Positions 25,731 to 35,237 of a stretch of DNA of 64,000 nt are shown here, one piece after another. The DNA comes from DATLYH01 sp035575035 (GTDB lineage Bacteria > Planctomycetota > Planctomycetia > Gemmatales > Gemmataceae), in contig DATLYH010000224.1 of assembly GCA_035575035.1 (NCBI GenBank), positions 1 through 64,000 of the forward strand, given 5' to 3'. Each line of letters begins with the position of its first letter. The first letter of the stretch is position 1. A program made the translations under genes and the position numbers. The notes beneath the pieces are model-generated. The model did no database searches. It had not been told where the DNA came from and saw only the letters and a list, made by a program, of their open reading frames with translations.

Positions 25731-26546
25731 ATGACCAATCCCCTGCAAGGCCGAACGGTGGCCCTCGCAGAGGGCCGGCAGCTCGAGGAGTTGGCCCAGA
25801 TGTTGGCGAAAGAGGGAGCGATCGCCCTGCGCTATCCGATGGTCAGCATCCTGGACGCGCCCGACCCAGCACCGGTGGTAGCCTGGCTGCGCGATCTGAT
25901 CGCCGGCCGGTTCGACCTGGTGATACTGTTCACCGGCGAGGGGCTGCGCCGCCTGCTCGGCTTCGCGGAGCGCGAGGGGCTGCGCTCGGAAGTCGTCGCC
26001 GCGCTGGGGCGGACGCGCGTCGTCACGCGGGGTCCCAAGCCGGTGCGCGCCCTCAAGGAGGTGGGGCTGGCGCCGACACTGATGGCTGAGGAGCCGACGA
26101 CAGAAGGGGTGATCGCCACGCTTCGCCGCGAGGACCTGCGCGGCAAGACGGTAGGGGTGCAGCTTTACAGCGCGTCCAACCCGCCGCTGGAGCAGTTCCT
26201 GCAATCGGCCGGGGCGACGGTGCGGACGGTGCTGCCGTATGTCTATGCCCCGGCGGCCGACGCCGACCGTGTCGCCGAGCTGATCGAGCGCATGGCCGGT
26301 GGCGGAGTAGACGTGCTGATCTTCACCAGTTCGCCGCAGGTCGATCGCCTCTACGAGGTGGCGGCGGAGCGCGGCCTGGAGGAGAAGTTACGGCAGGGGC
26401 TGGCGCGGGTCCGCGTGGCGGCGATCGGCCCGGTGGTGGCCGAGAACCTGCGGCAGCGAGGGGCTCCGGTCGGCATCTGCCCCGAGCAGGGCTTCGTCAT
26501 GAAGAACCTGGTGCAGCAGATCAAGCGCGAGTTGGAGAAGGAATGA
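25731..26546 (+). CDS. hemD: uroporphyrinogen-III synthase
   Basis: 271 aa, typical length. It closes hydroxymethylbilane into uroporphyrinogen III in haem and cobalamin synthesis. This family has low sequence identity but a recognisable two-lobed order: LQGRTVALAEGRQLEELAQMLA at the start, FDLVILFTGEGLRRLLG, VVAALGRTRVVTRGPKPVRAL, VLPYVYAP, VDVLIFTSSPQVDRLYEVA, and RVAAIGPVVAENLRQRG near the end. GAAGGAG is 8 bases before the ATG. The gene follows secDF but a repeat array intervenes, so it may be separately transcribed. No other haem gene is next to it. Confidence 0.88.
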   Translation: MTNPLQGRTVALAEGRQLEELAQMLAKEGAIALRYPMVSILDAPDPAPVVAWLRDLIAGRFDLVILFTGEGLRRLLGFAEREGLRSEVVAALGRTRVVTRGPKPVRALKEVGLAPTLMAEEPTTEGVIATLRREDLRGKTVGVQLYSASNPPLEQFLQSAGATVRTVLPYVYAPAADADRVAELIERMAGGGVDVLIFTSSPQVDRLYEVAAERGLEEKLRQGLARVRVAAIGPVVAENLRQRGAPVGICPEQGFVMKNLVQQIKRELEKE

Positions 26547-26550
26547 TTCC

Positions 26551-26609
26551 GTTTAACGAGCGAGCCGGAGGCAAGCGACCCGCCTGCTTCCGGCTCGCTC
26601 GCTAAACGA
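26551..26609. terminator. bidirectional hairpin between hemD and the peptidase gene
   Basis: gtttaacgagcgagccggag and its near reverse complement (ccggctcgctcgctaaacga) form a hairpin of about 24 bp with a short loop. It lies exactly in the 67-bp gap between two convergent genes, which suits a shared terminator. Confidence 0.6.
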
Positions 26610-26613
26610 CTTC

Positions 26614-28014
26614 TCACTTCACCTTCCCGCCCGGCAGGTTCCCCAGGTTCTCGAACAGATAGGCCAGCGACGCCATCAGCTTGCGCCAGTCCCCCTCGTG
26701 CAGGCTCTCGTTGGGGGCGTGGGCGTTGCTCTTGGGATCCTCGATGCCCAGCAGCAGGGCCGGCGCTCCGCCGAGCAGCTCGGCCAAGGGGCCCACGAAG
26801 CCGATCGTGCCGCCGCAGCCGATCGCTACCGGCTCCTTCCGATAACCGCTCTTCATCGCCGACAAGGCCGCCTCGAAGGCCGGGCCGTTCGGGTCGGTCA
26901 TCCACCACTTGACCGGCTTGCCGTGCGGCTTGACCGTCACCTGCACGCCCCAAGGCGGGTCCTTGGTCAGGAATGCCCGCAGCTGCTCGTAGACCTCGGC
27001 CGGGTCCTGGTCCGGCACAATGCGGCAGCTCACGATCGCCCGGGCTCGCGGCAGCACCTGGTTCGATGCCCCCTTGATCGAGCTGGCCTCCTGGGCAATC
27101 ACCGTCACCGCCGGCTTGCGCCAGGTCTGCTCATAGACGTGGCTCCCTTTCTCCGTGGCGAATTTCACCCCCGGCAGGATGCCCAGGTCGCGGCGGAACT
27201 TCTTCTCATCGCCGGGCAGCGACTTGATCGTCTTCCGCTCCCGCGGCGTCAGCGGCCGGACCCGGTCGTAAAAGCGCGGGATCGGCAGCTTGCCATTGCC
27301 CCAGTACAGCCGCGCCAGGATCACGTCCAGGGCCAGGGCCGCATCGGCCAGGGCGCCGCCGGCCATGCCGCTGTGTACCGGCAGCTTGGCACTCTGCACC
27401 TCGACCATCACCGCCACAATGCCACGGAGCGAATAGGTGATGCTGGGCAGGCCGGTCTCGATATTCTCGGTGTCGCAGACAACGATGACGTCGGACCGGA
27501 TGCGTTCCTTGTGCTCCTTGAAGAAGGCCATCAGATTGGCCGAGCCGACTTCCTCTTCCCCCTCGACGAGCATCTTGACGTTGACCGGCAGGCTTCCCTG
27601 GGTTTGGAGGAAGGCGGCGACGGCACCGAGTTGGGCGACGATGGCCCCCTTGTCGTCGGCAACACCGCGGCCGTAGAGCCGGCCGTCACGCCGCGTCAGT
27701 TCCCACGGCGGCGATTGCCATTGCTCGACATAGTTGATCGGCTGCACATCATGGTGGGCGTAGAGGAAGACCGTCGGCTTGCCGGGGGCGTGGAGCCACT
27801 CGCCGTAAGCGTAGGGATTGGAACCGCCCGTTGTCAGGATTTGGACATTCTCCAAGCCTGCCCGGCGCATCTGCTCGCAGGTCAGTTCGGCCGACTGCTG
27901 CACCTCCTTTTGGTGCTCGCCATCGGTACTGATGCTGGGAATGGCCACCAGCCGGGCCAGGTCGTTGACCAGGTTGTCGTGATTGTTCGTCAGCCAGTCG
28001 ATGATCGGCTTCAT
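26614..28014 (-). CDS. M20-family metallopeptidase (dipeptidase/deacylase)
   Basis: 466 aa. The full set of di-zinc ligands is visible: YAHHDVQ (H and D), GVADDKGAI (bridging D), GEEEVGS (catalytic E and ligand E), CDTENI (D) and HAPNESLHEGDW (final H). The insert between them is the dimerisation domain (ASSIKGASNQVLPRARAIVS). This layout fits the CNDP-like cytosolic dipeptidase branch of M20, which cleaves dipeptides or N-acyl amino acids. The ATG at 28014 is preferred over the TTG at 28038. No signal peptide, so cytoplasmic. It lies 118 bp downstream of a secreted sugar isomerase-like gene on the same strand. Confidence 0.9.
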   Translation of the reverse strand: MKPIIDWLTNNHDNLVNDLARLVAIPSISTDGEHQKEVQQSAELTCEQMRRAGLENVQILTTGGSNPYAYGEWLHAPGKPTVFLYAHHDVQPINYVEQWQSPPWELTRRDGRLYGRGVADDKGAIVAQLGAVAAFLQTQGSLPVNVKMLVEGEEEVGSANLMAFFKEHKERIRSDVIVVCDTENIETGLPSITYSLRGIVAVMVEVQSAKLPVHSGMAGGALADAALALDVILARLYWGNGKLPIPRFYDRVRPLTPRERKTIKSLPGDEKKFRRDLGILPGVKFATEKGSHVYEQTWRKPAVTVIAQEASSIKGASNQVLPRARAIVSCRIVPDQDPAEVYEQLRAFLTKDPPWGVQVTVKPHGKPVKWWMTDPNGPAFEAALSAMKSGYRKEPVAIGCGGTIGFVGPLAELLGGAPALLLGIEDPKSNAHAPNESLHEGDWRKLMASLAYLFENLGNLPGGKVK

Positions 28015-28132
28015 GGCAGAAACCAAGGTAAGGGCCAAGGGCCGAGCGGCCCGGATGCGGGCGCCGGCGACCGGGTGAGTTTATCCGCCGCGAGGCCAAA
28101 CGGCAAAGGACCGATGCGACCAAGTATTGGAT

Positions 28133-29113
28133 CTAGGCCATTTGCAGTCCCTGGATGACAATCTCCAGGAACTCGCGCGCCCGCCGCGCCAGCATGTCCA
28201 CTCCCTCGGGCTTGCTCGGCCGCGGGATTACCGGAGCGAAGATGTTCTCGCAGCACAGCGGCATCGTCAGGCCGGTGAAAGCTACCGGATGCAGCAGCTT
28301 GTAATGGTCGATCTCGCCGAAGCCGGGGCCGCAGTCCTGGTCCTTCGGGAAGTTGCGGTGGTCCTTGATGCAGAAGCTGCGGACCTCATCGGCGCATTTC
28401 TGGATGTCGGGGATCGGGTCCACGTTCAGATAGTCCATCACGTTGCCGGCGTCGTAGTTGACCTTGACGTTCGGATGGTTGACCTCGCGGGTGATGGCGG
28501 CGCAGGCCTCCCCGGTGCCGGTCGCGCCGCCGTGCTGCTTGACGACGATCAGGACATTGTGGTCGCGGGCGATCGGGGCCAGCGTCTTGAAGCGCTCCAC
28601 CCAGAGTGCGCGGTTGCCTCCCTGGGTGTGGCCAAAGGTCAGCACCTGAGGGATGCCGGCGGCCGACGCTTGGAGGATGCGTTGCCGGAGCACCTCCAGG
28701 CCATTCTTGGCCTCGGGATAAACACCGGAGAACATCATCAGCGGTTCCAGGCCGAGATCGCGGCACCTCTTGCCCAGCTCCTTGGCCCGCTCCGGTGGCG
28801 CATCAGCGGCCAGGACCGGCACCGGCTTGCCGTCGGCCTCGCGGTGCGACGTGCCCCAGGCGACGTACTGATACCCCGCATCCTTGATCCCCTTCAGCGC
28901 CCGTTCCAATGGGAATTGGGAATACGGCAGCGTCATGCAGGCGATCTGGAACCGGGTCGGTTTGCCCCGGTCCGCCGGCTTGTCCTTCTGGGCGGACGAA
29001 CCCGGCGCCGCACCGGCCGAGCCAAGCGCCAGACCGGTCAGCCCGGCGGCGCTTGCCTGAAGAAACCTGCGACGATCGGAAGCGAACGGCTTCCCTTCAA
29101 GGTGGAGTGACAT
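28133..29113 (-). CDS. TAT-exported sugar phosphate isomerase/epimerase-like TIM barrel
   Basis: 326 aa. The N-terminus has a twin-arginine signal (SDRRRFLQASAAGLTGLALG) with a cleavage region near AGAAPG. The rest is an AP endonuclease 2/xylose isomerase-like barrel: CMTLPYSQFPLERALKGI, PLMMFSGVYPEAKNGLE, VKQHGGATGTGE, NVKVNYDAGNV and FCIKDHRNF (metal ligands E, D, H, H positions). Planctomycete genomes hold many such exported sugar isomerase-like proteins of unknown substrate. The ATG at 29113 is chosen because it precedes the TAT signal and has GGGAGA upstream. It follows the esterase-like gene after 22 bp, so the two are probably an operon acting on carbohydrates outside the cytoplasm. 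Confidence 0.87.
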   Translation of the reverse strand: MSLHLEGKPFASDRRRFLQASAAGLTGLALGSAGAAPGSSAQKDKPADRGKPTRFQIACMTLPYSQFPLERALKGIKDAGYQYVAWGTSHREADGKPVPVLAADAPPERAKELGKRCRDLGLEPLMMFSGVYPEAKNGLEVLRQRILQASAAGIPQVLTFGHTQGGNRALWVERFKTLAPIARDHNVLIVVKQHGGATGTGEACAAITREVNHPNVKVNYDAGNVMDYLNVDPIPDIQKCADEVRSFCIKDHRNFPKDQDCGPGFGEIDHYKLLHPVAFTGLTMPLCCENIFAPVIPRPSKPEGVDMLARRAREFLEIVIQGLQMA

Positions 29114-29135
29114 GGCAGTGTCTCCCAATGCTCGA

Positions 29136-31553
29136 TCATTTCGAGTGCAGTTGTGCCCGCAGCCACGCCGCGGGAGCGGGCTTGCCTTCCCCCTCTCCGA
29201 TATGGATTCCGTCCGGCACCGCGGCCAGACGGTAAGCATCGCGGGCCGGCTCATAGACCTTCCGCACCGCGGCGGCCGGCACCCGGCGATTGAGGCCGTC
29301 CACCAGGCCCTCCAGCCGCAGCGGCCGCGGGGCCAGGGCTGCCGCCACGTCGCACAGATCACCCGCCGTCAAGGCCCCCGGCACTACGACGTCATGCGGG
29401 ATGTAGACAAACGGACTTTGCAGCACCGACTGGTAGCCGACCAATCCGCCGTGGACATAGACCGCCTGGACCTGATCATCGAAGAGCGCCCCAAGCAAGG
29501 CCAGCAGCCCGCCGAGCGGCTCGGCCTGATCCGGGAGCTTCTCCGCATCGAGCGGCACCGCCAGATCGCGGCCATCCGGGTTCGCCGGCGCAAACGAGTC
29601 GCCCCAGAGAGCGATCCGGGCCGGGTCCACCTCCGAGCGACCGCGGAGATACTGGAGTACCGAGCGCAGGTCGCGGAGCCGGGAGCCGACCAGCGTCTGG
29701 CCCAGCATCAATTCGGTTGATGAAATTGACGTGGCAGCGCTGGTGCGGCCGCGGCCATCGCCGGGCCGCGTCTCGCCGGTGCCGCGCAGGTCCGGCAGAC
29801 AGACCGCGACGCCGCTTGCCAGCAGCTCCGTGATCGCCTCGGGCCGCTGCCTCAGGAATTCCTGTTTGCCGTGCTGGCTGATCGCTACCACCACAGGCCG
29901 CGGACCATCACCCTTGGGCAGCAACAGTAGAAGCGGCACCAGGATTTGCGGCTCCACCTCCAGCACAACCCGGTCCACCGTCACCTCGCCCAGGCGCTGC
30001 GTGCTGTGAACCGACACGGTGGGCGCGGCCATCGGCGTGACGTTGCCCAGCAGCCGGGTCCAATCCTGTCGCAGGCGTCGGCGGACCAATTCGGGGGCCA
30101 GCCCGGCCAGCCGCTTGCGGGCGGCGGCGGCCCGCTCAGCGCCCAGTTCGCCGGCCAGTTCGTACAGCGGCCGCGGCTTGATCCCTGATGCCGATGTCAG
30201 GCAAAGGAGTTCCTCCGCCGGGCGTCGCTGCTGGAACTCCTTCTCCGGGGCAGCCATGTTGAACCAGCGCTGGAAGGCGGGGTAGATCATCGTGCGGTGC
30301 TCGGCGCCGATGTTGTTGCAGTGGGTGCTCTCGGGCGGTTTGCCGGCGAGTCGGCCCCGGCCGTGGGCGGCCGCCAGATGGTCGCGCGCCTGGTAGAAAT
30401 CGAAGATCCTCTCCAGGCGGGCCCAGACCGGGTCGCGCTCGCGGTCCCAGGCGAACTCGTGGGCATAGATCAGCCGCCGCGGCGCCACCGCGCCGACGAT
30501 CACCCACGGCAGGAAGCCATTGTGCGCCGACCGGCGCAGGTTGCGTGTCGATTCCCAACTGCCGCTGCCGGCGTAGTTGAACGTCTTCTCCGCGTCGGGT
30601 GGCAGCGGGTAGTCGGTTTCCGGCTCGGGGCCGCCGAAGTTGAAGGGGACCACTGCCGTGATGCGCCGGTCGAGCGCGGCGGTAACTGCTGCCGGGTCGC
30701 CGCCCCCCGCCACGCTGCCGAGCAGGATAATCCGTTCCCGGTCGATCCCGGGCCGCGCCAGCAGCAGATCGACGCCGCGCATCAGGTCCCAGACCATCCA
30801 GCCGATCAGGCTGTCGCCGATCAGGTGCAGCTGGATGCCGGTGTTATAGCGGAAGTAATAATCCTGCCGTCCCAGTTGGAACCGGCCGGGGTACGACTTC
30901 TCATTGATGAAGGGGTGCTGGCGGCGCTCGCCGTGGCCGAGTTGGTCCATCACCAGCACCAGGCAGCCGAGCCGGGCCCAGTTTATGCCCATGTCTTGCA
31001 GCTCCCCCTGGGTCTTGGGATTGTGGTGGCTATGGCAGATGAGGAGGCCCGGCAGCGACGGCGGCGGGTCGGCCGGCAGGTAGAGGTTGGCTGTCACCAG
31101 TACCCCCGGCCTGCTCTCAAAGACCAGGTTGTCGATGCGGTAGCCCTCGCCCGACAACGTCCGCGTGACGCGCACCTTGAGATCGGCAGGCGGCGGCGGG
31201 AATTGACCCAGCGACTCGCGCAGCGCCTGGATGCGGGGGTCGCGGTAGCGCTCCCAGTCGTCCCGCGTCTTCACCTGATACCAGGCGGCCGACTCGCGCT
31301 GGTTGGCGGCGGCGATCCGGGCGCGGGCATCGCGGGCCAGCATCTGGCCCGGCGGCCGCTCCCTGGCCTGCTCGGCGGGGATCACCACGGCGTTCAACTC
31401 CCGCAGCCGGGCGGCCAGGTCGTTGTCTGCCATTCCCTCATCCTTTCCCTCTCCCCTAGCCGCTGAGGAAGAGGGGAAGGGTGAGGAAACGACCGGCGCC
31501 GGAAATGAGGTGCCAAGAAGAAACAGGCCGAGTAAGATCGAGCGCGTCGCCAT
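29136..31553 (-). CDS. exported two-domain alpha/beta-hydrolase (acetyl-xylan-esterase-like)
   Basis: 805 aa. Signal peptide ([21 protein letters not shown]), then two alpha/beta-hydrolase domains. In the first (about 95-450) [16 protein letters not shown] and [14 protein letters not shown] match the Abhydrolase_7/acetyl xylan esterase group, but the nucleophile elbow reads GSVAGGG, with Val where Ser is expected. The second (about 530-805) has [30 protein letters not shown], the elbow LWGDSFAP with Ser, and [10 protein letters not shown] for the His. So the second domain may be the active one. ATG at 31553 with AAGGAG; the frame open to 32249 overlaps pgi and is rejected. Repeat-derived residues lie just after the signal peptide. 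Confidence 0.83.
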   Translation of the reverse strand: MATRSILLGLFLLGTSFPAPVVSSPFPSSSAARGEGKDEGMADNDLAARLRELNAVVIPAEQARERPPGQMLARDARARIAAANQRESAAWYQVKTRDDWERYRDPRIQALRESLGQFPPPPADLKVRVTRTLSGEGYRIDNLVFESRPGVLVTANLYLPADPPPSLPGLLICHSHHNPKTQGELQDMGINWARLGCLVLVMDQLGHGERRQHPFINEKSYPGRFQLGRQDYYFRYNTGIQLHLIGDSLIGWMVWDLMRGVDLLLARPGIDRERIILLGSVAGGGDPAAVTAALDRRITAVVPFNFGGPEPETDYPLPPDAEKTFNYAGSGSWESTRNLRRSAHNGFLPWVIVGAVAPRRLIYAHEFAWDRERDPVWARLERIFDFYQARDHLAAAHGRGRLAGKPPESTHCNNIGAEHRTMIYPAFQRWFNMAAPEKEFQQRRPAEELLCLTSASGIKPRPLYELAGELGAERAAAARKRLAGLAPELVRRRLRQDWTRLLGNVTPMAAPTVSVHSTQRLGEVTVDRVVLEVEPQILVPLLLLLPKGDGPRPVVVAISQHGKQEFLRQRPEAITELLASGVAVCLPDLRGTGETRPGDGRGRTSAATSISSTELMLGQTLVGSRLRDLRSVLQYLRGRSEVDPARIALWGDSFAPANPDGRDLAVPLDAEKLPDQAEPLGGLLALLGALFDDQVQAVYVHGGLVGYQSVLQSPFVYIPHDVVVPGALTAGDLCDVAAALAPRPLRLEGLVDGLNRRVPAAAVRKVYEPARDAYRLAAVPDGIHIGEGEGKPAPAAWLRAQLHSK
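31436..31492. repeat. family A-like palindrome at the 5' end of the esterase gene
   Basis: cctcatcctttccctctccc and its near complement gaggggaagggtgagg flank tagccgctgag. It encodes the Ser/Glu/Lys-rich stretch right after the signal peptide ([18 protein letters not shown]) and appears to be a repeat that entered the reading frame. Confidence 0.55.
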
Positions 31554-31676
31554 GAGGAAGGCTCCTTCGGGGTGTCGTCCGGGCGGCTTCTCATCAGGAC
31601 ACAGGGATTGCCCCAAGTCAAGGGGATAAGACGCGGCTGCCATCGAACCAACCGGTTTGCAATCGAGGATGCTCCC

Positions 31677-33260
31677 ATGAATCCGATTGACCTGTGGAAG
31701 CGCTATCAGAAATACCTCTGCGTCTGCCCCACCATCGACCTGACCCTGGACATCAGCCGGATGACGTTCGATGACGGTTATCTTGAGCGCATGGAGCCGG
31801 CGATGCGGAAGGCCTACGAGGCGATGGCGGCGCTGGAGAAGGGGGCCATCGCCAACCCTGATGAAAACCGCATGGTCGGCCACTACTGGCTGCGCGCCCC
31901 GAAGCTGGCCCCCACGCCCGCCATCACCGCCGAGATCGAGAACACCCTGGCGGCGATCCGGTCGTTCGCGGCCGATGTCCATGCCGGCAAGGTCCGGCCG
32001 CCCCGGGCACCGCGGTTCACCAATGTCCTGTCGATCGGCATCGGCGGCTCGGCTTTGGGTCCGATGTTCGTCCACGATGCGCTCGGCGACCCGCGCACCG
32101 ACCGGATGCAGGTCCACTTCATCGACAACACCGACCCCGACGGCATCGCCCGGGTGCTCACCGGACTGGCCGGCCGGCTGCCCGAGACCCTCTGCCTGGT
32201 GATCAGCAAAAGCGGCGGCACGCCCGAGACCCGCAACGGCATGATCCATGCTGCGGCCGCTTACCGGGCGGCGGGGCTCGATTTCGCCAAGCAGGCTGTG
32301 GCCATCACCGGCGTCGGCTCACACCTGGACCGGCAAGCGCAGGCCGAGGGTTGGCTGGCGCGCTTCCCGATGTGGGACTGGGTCGGCGGGCGGACCAGCG
32401 AGCTAAGCGCCGTCGGCCTCTTACCGGCCGCCTTGCAGGGGCTGGACATCGACGCCCTGCTGGCCGGCGCCGCCGCCTGCGATGAGGTGACCCGCGTCCC
32501 GGACACGCGCCGCAATCCCGCCGCCCTGCTTGCCCTGATGTGGTACGTCGCCACCGACGGCCGCGGCAAGAAGGACATGGTGATGCTCCCTTACAAGGAT
32601 CGGCTGCTGCTCTTCAGCCGTTACTTGCAGCAACTCGTCATGGAGTCGCTGGGCAAGCGCGCCAACCTCCAGGGGGAGCGGGTCGATCAGGGGCTCACGG
32701 TCTACGGCAACAAGGGCTCGACCGATCAGCATGCTTACGTGCAGCAGCTGCGCGACGGGCTGAACAACTTCTTCGTCACCTTCATTCGTGTCCTGGAAGC
32801 GGGCGGCGAGCCGGTGCCGGTCGAGCCGGGCATCACGGCCGGCGACTACCTGCACGGCTTCCTGCTTGGCACCCGAGCGGCGCTGTTCGAGAATGACCGG
32901 CAGTCGATGACCATTACCGTGCGGCGGGTCGATGCCCGGTCGGTCGGCGTGCTGATCGCTCTGTTTGAACGGGCGGTCGGCTTCTACGCCTCGTTGATCG
33001 ACATCAACGCCTACCACCAACCGGGCGTCGAGGCGGGCAAGAAGGCGGCCGCCGCGGTGCTCGCTCTCCAGACCAAGGTAGCCGCCGCCCTGTCGGCGTC
33101 GCCACAGACCGCCGAGCAAATCGCCAAGGCAGTCGGGGCCGAATCGTCGGTCGAGACGGTCTACCAGCTGCTGGAACACCTGTCGGCCAACGGCCGGGCC
33201 CAATGGGTGGCCGGCACCGACCCGGCCTCGCGGGCATTTTGCGCGGCGGGCGGAACGTAG
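31677..33260 (+). CDS. pgi: glucose-6-phosphate isomerase
   Basis: 527 aa. Interconverts glucose-6-phosphate and fructose-6-phosphate. Signatures: [29 protein letters not shown] (phosphate binding), [34 protein letters not shown] and [14 protein letters not shown] (catalytic His region). The C-terminal 70 residues, after the usual [14 protein letters not shown], form an extra small helical region ([20 protein letters not shown]) that looks like a winged-helix tail seen in some planctomycete and cyanobacterial enzymes. Start at 31677, with GAGG upstream, 123 bp from the divergent esterase gene. Confidence 0.96.
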   Translation: MNPIDLWKRYQKYLCVCPTIDLTLDISRMTFDDGYLERMEPAMRKAYEAMAALEKGAIANPDENRMVGHYWLRAPKLAPTPAITAEIENTLAAIRSFAADVHAGKVRPPRAPRFTNVLSIGIGGSALGPMFVHDALGDPRTDRMQVHFIDNTDPDGIARVLTGLAGRLPETLCLVISKSGGTPETRNGMIHAAAAYRAAGLDFAKQAVAITGVGSHLDRQAQAEGWLARFPMWDWVGGRTSELSAVGLLPAALQGLDIDALLAGAAACDEVTRVPDTRRNPAALLALMWYVATDGRGKKDMVMLPYKDRLLLFSRYLQQLVMESLGKRANLQGERVDQGLTVYGNKGSTDQHAYVQQLRDGLNNFFVTFIRVLEAGGEPVPVEPGITAGDYLHGFLLGTRAALFENDRQSMTITVRRVDARSVGVLIALFERAVGFYASLIDINAYHQPGVEAGKKAAAAVLALQTKVAAALSASPQTAEQIAKAVGAESSVETVYQLLEHLSANGRAQWVAGTDPASRAFCAAGGT

Positions 33261-33263
33261 AAG

Positions 33264-34154
33264 GTGAACCGCACCGGCAATCCCATGATCCCTCTCCGGC
33301 AGATCCTCCGTTATCTGCGCCAGCGAGGTATCCTCTCCAGGGACCAGCTGGACGGGTGGGCCGCGCAGGGAATCCTGCGCAAGGAGGATGTGCCGGAAGA
33401 AGAGAGGGTCGTCCAACCGGCACCGGCAAGCGGACTGAAGGCCGGCGACATCGGCCGCTGGCTGGCCGAGCGATTCGACAGCTGGCAGGCCCAGTTGCAG
33501 GGATTGTGCCGCCTGGGCTGGCGGCTCAACGGCTGCGCCACCTGGGCCGAGTCCGCCCTGCGGGTCCGCCATGCAGCGCCGCAAGACCTCTGCGTGGCCA
33601 TCGCCCGGGGACTGGAGGAACGGGATCCGCCGCTGAACGCGCTCTGGGATTCGCTGGCCCTGGAAGCGTACTACGACATCCTCACGGAACCCGCCGCGCA
33701 CGGGCCGGCCGCCGATGCCTACCGCGCCGTGCTAACGGTGGAAGAGCAGGCTCGTCTGGGACCGCATGCCTGGCTGCTTGGGGAGTTGGAGGTAGCGGCG
33801 GTCTTCAACCTGAAGCAGGCCCAGCGCCGCCTGCTCCGTGCGGCGGAGCAGGTCCATCGCTTCTGGCCCGGGCTGGTCGCCGTGGCCCTCAACCGGGATT
33901 ATCACCCGCTGGCCTACTGGTCGCTGGTCCTGCTTTACTCGGCACGACATGGCCCGCCCGGCGGCCGCTCCGTGCCCGATGAAGACGAGCACCGGCCGGC
34001 GCGCCCTTTGCCAGACGAGGCTGGCTGGTTGCAAGCCTGGGGCCAGGCCGCCGTCATGGACTTCCGTAGTGTGACAGGGTTCCTGCTCGAATGCAGCCGG
34101 CGCCGATCCTGCGATTGGGTCGAAGATTTGGTGTGCCCGCGCCGCTGGGGTTAG
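33264..34154 (+). CDS. hypothetical protein downstream of pgi
   Basis: 296 aa from the GTG at 33264, or 289 aa from the ATG at 33285. It starts 3 bp after the pgi stop, so the two are almost certainly co-transcribed and may be translationally coupled. The N-terminal 45 residues (LRQILRYLRQRGILSRDQLD) resemble a small helical domain that also occurs at the start of other planctomycete proteins. The rest is helical, Trp- and Leu-rich (EVAAVFNLKQAQRRLLRAAE). No catalytic motif was seen. Its stop codon overlaps the stop of the opposite gene. Confidence 0.65.
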   Translation: MNRTGNPMIPLRQILRYLRQRGILSRDQLDGWAAQGILRKEDVPEEERVVQPAPASGLKAGDIGRWLAERFDSWQAQLQGLCRLGWRLNGCATWAESALRVRHAAPQDLCVAIARGLEERDPPLNALWDSLALEAYYDILTEPAAHGPAADAYRAVLTVEEQARLGPHAWLLGELEVAAVFNLKQAQRRLLRAAEQVHRFWPGLVAVALNRDYHPLAYWSLVLLYSARHGPPGGRSVPDEDEHRPARPLPDEAGWLQAWGQAAVMDFRSVTGFLLECSRRRSCDWVEDLVCPRRWG

Positions 34155-34876
34155 GCGGCCCCCAGGTCCTTCACCAGATGGGCATCGGCTTTCACTTTCT
34201 CCAGGCTCACGCCCAGGAGATCCACCAACAGGTCCTGAAGGACGTGCCAGACTTCCTGCGGGTGCCAGACCCCTTCGCGCTGCATTAGCCGGCCGTAGTG
34301 GCGGCGGAGGAGGGTTTTGATGAAGTTCTTGACGGTGTCACACCCGCGCGGGAAGCAGACCGCGTAGGGAAGGGTCATGGCGTGGGCGGCCCCGGTCTTC
34401 AGGGCGGTGATCATCAGTAGCGCCAGCAGGAAGCCGGCGGCCTCCGGTCCGGGCTTGCCCCGTAGCGCCGTGCTGAGGGCCCCGAGCAGCAGGGGGACCG
34501 ACCAGCCGGAGACCAGGGCGGCCGTCATCCACACCGGCCGACGCAGCGGCGGCAGGGGCAGGTCGAGGGCCTGAGCCAGCCGCCGCCAGTGCTGCCGGCG
34601 ATTGGTCAGCGGAATGATTGCCTCCATCTCGGTGAACGGAGCGACCCGCTCGGCCGGCGTGCCGACTGTCTCCGCGAGGGCCTGGCGGAAGCGATAGAAC
34701 AACCGGGCGCCCAGGCAGACCGGCTCGTCATTGGGGCCGAGCTTCTCCATAATGTGCCGGTAGAGCGCCCCGACGGTGTCGTCGGCCAGGACCCACTCCT
34801 GGAACTCGTCGGCCTTAATCTGAATCTGGAACGTTTCCTCCAGCCGGAGGATCAGGTCGAGCAGGTCCAGTCCCAT
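34151..34876 (-). CDS. membrane protein with split acyl-carrier-protein-like ends
   Basis: 241 aa from the ATG at 34876 (GGAGG 9 bases upstream). Residues 1-46 (GLDLLDLILRLEETFQIQI, then ADDTVGALYRHI) match helices II-IV of an acyl carrier protein, but where the carrier has D-S-L-D with the pantetheine Ser, this reads M-G-L-D. The C-terminus (208-241, EVWHVLQDLLVDLLGVSLEK then DAHLVKDLGA) matches helix I and loop I of the same fold and stops right before the Ser position. Two probable membrane helices lie between (about 117-138 and 145-165). The carrier fold is thus cut at its active site and its halves swapped. It cannot carry phosphopantetheine as written. Function unknown; perhaps a structural docking module or a partner for another carrier. 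Confidence 0.72.
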   Translation of the reverse strand: MGLDLLDLILRLEETFQIQIKADEFQEWVLADDTVGALYRHIMEKLGPNDEPVCLGARLFYRFRQALAETVGTPAERVAPFTEMEAIIPLTNRRQHWRRLAQALDLPLPPLRRPVWMTAALVSGWSVPLLLGALSTALRGKPGPEAAGFLLALLMITALKTGAAHAMTLPYAVCFPRGCDTVKNFIKTLLRRHYGRLMQREGVWHPQEVWHVLQDLLVDLLGVSLEKVKADAHLVKDLGAA

Positions 34877-35062
34877 GACACATTCCTCCAATCCCTGGCG
34901 GTGGGTGTGGGGCGGCTCCGGAGAGTGTAGCCCTGTCCCCGACTGACGGAAAGTCCGGCGTGTGTGGCGGACCAGGGAACCCATCGTGTCGGGGGGGACC
35001 GGGCAGGGTAATGCCGCGATGGAAAAAGGGGCTGCTTCCCGCCACCGCGGTCAACATGGAAG

Positions 35063-35090
35063 TTGACACGCACCGGCAGAGCATTATGAT
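35063..35090 (+). promoter_or_regulatory. strong sigma70-type promoter upstream of thyX
   Basis: Perfect TTGACA (35063-35068), 16-bp spacer, TATGAT (35085-35090). It implies a 5' leader of about 140 nt before the thyX ATG at 35238. The rest of the 360-bp divergent gap shows no other feature. Confidence 0.7.
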
Positions 35091-35237
35091 GAGATTAGTT
35101 CGTCATCGCCCCAGGGATGGAATCCCGAGCGCAGCTCCACTCCTCTCGCCTGACGAATTCCACCTGGGAAGGATCCCCCTGCACAATCCCTGTACGGCAT
35201 GGCTTGTGCATACGAGATAAACCGGAAAGGACTCCCC

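Noticed and set aside
31554..32249. N-terminal extension of the esterase-like frame into pgi
   Set aside because: It is antisense to conserved pgi sequence; a signal peptide and AAGGAG mark the true start at 31553.
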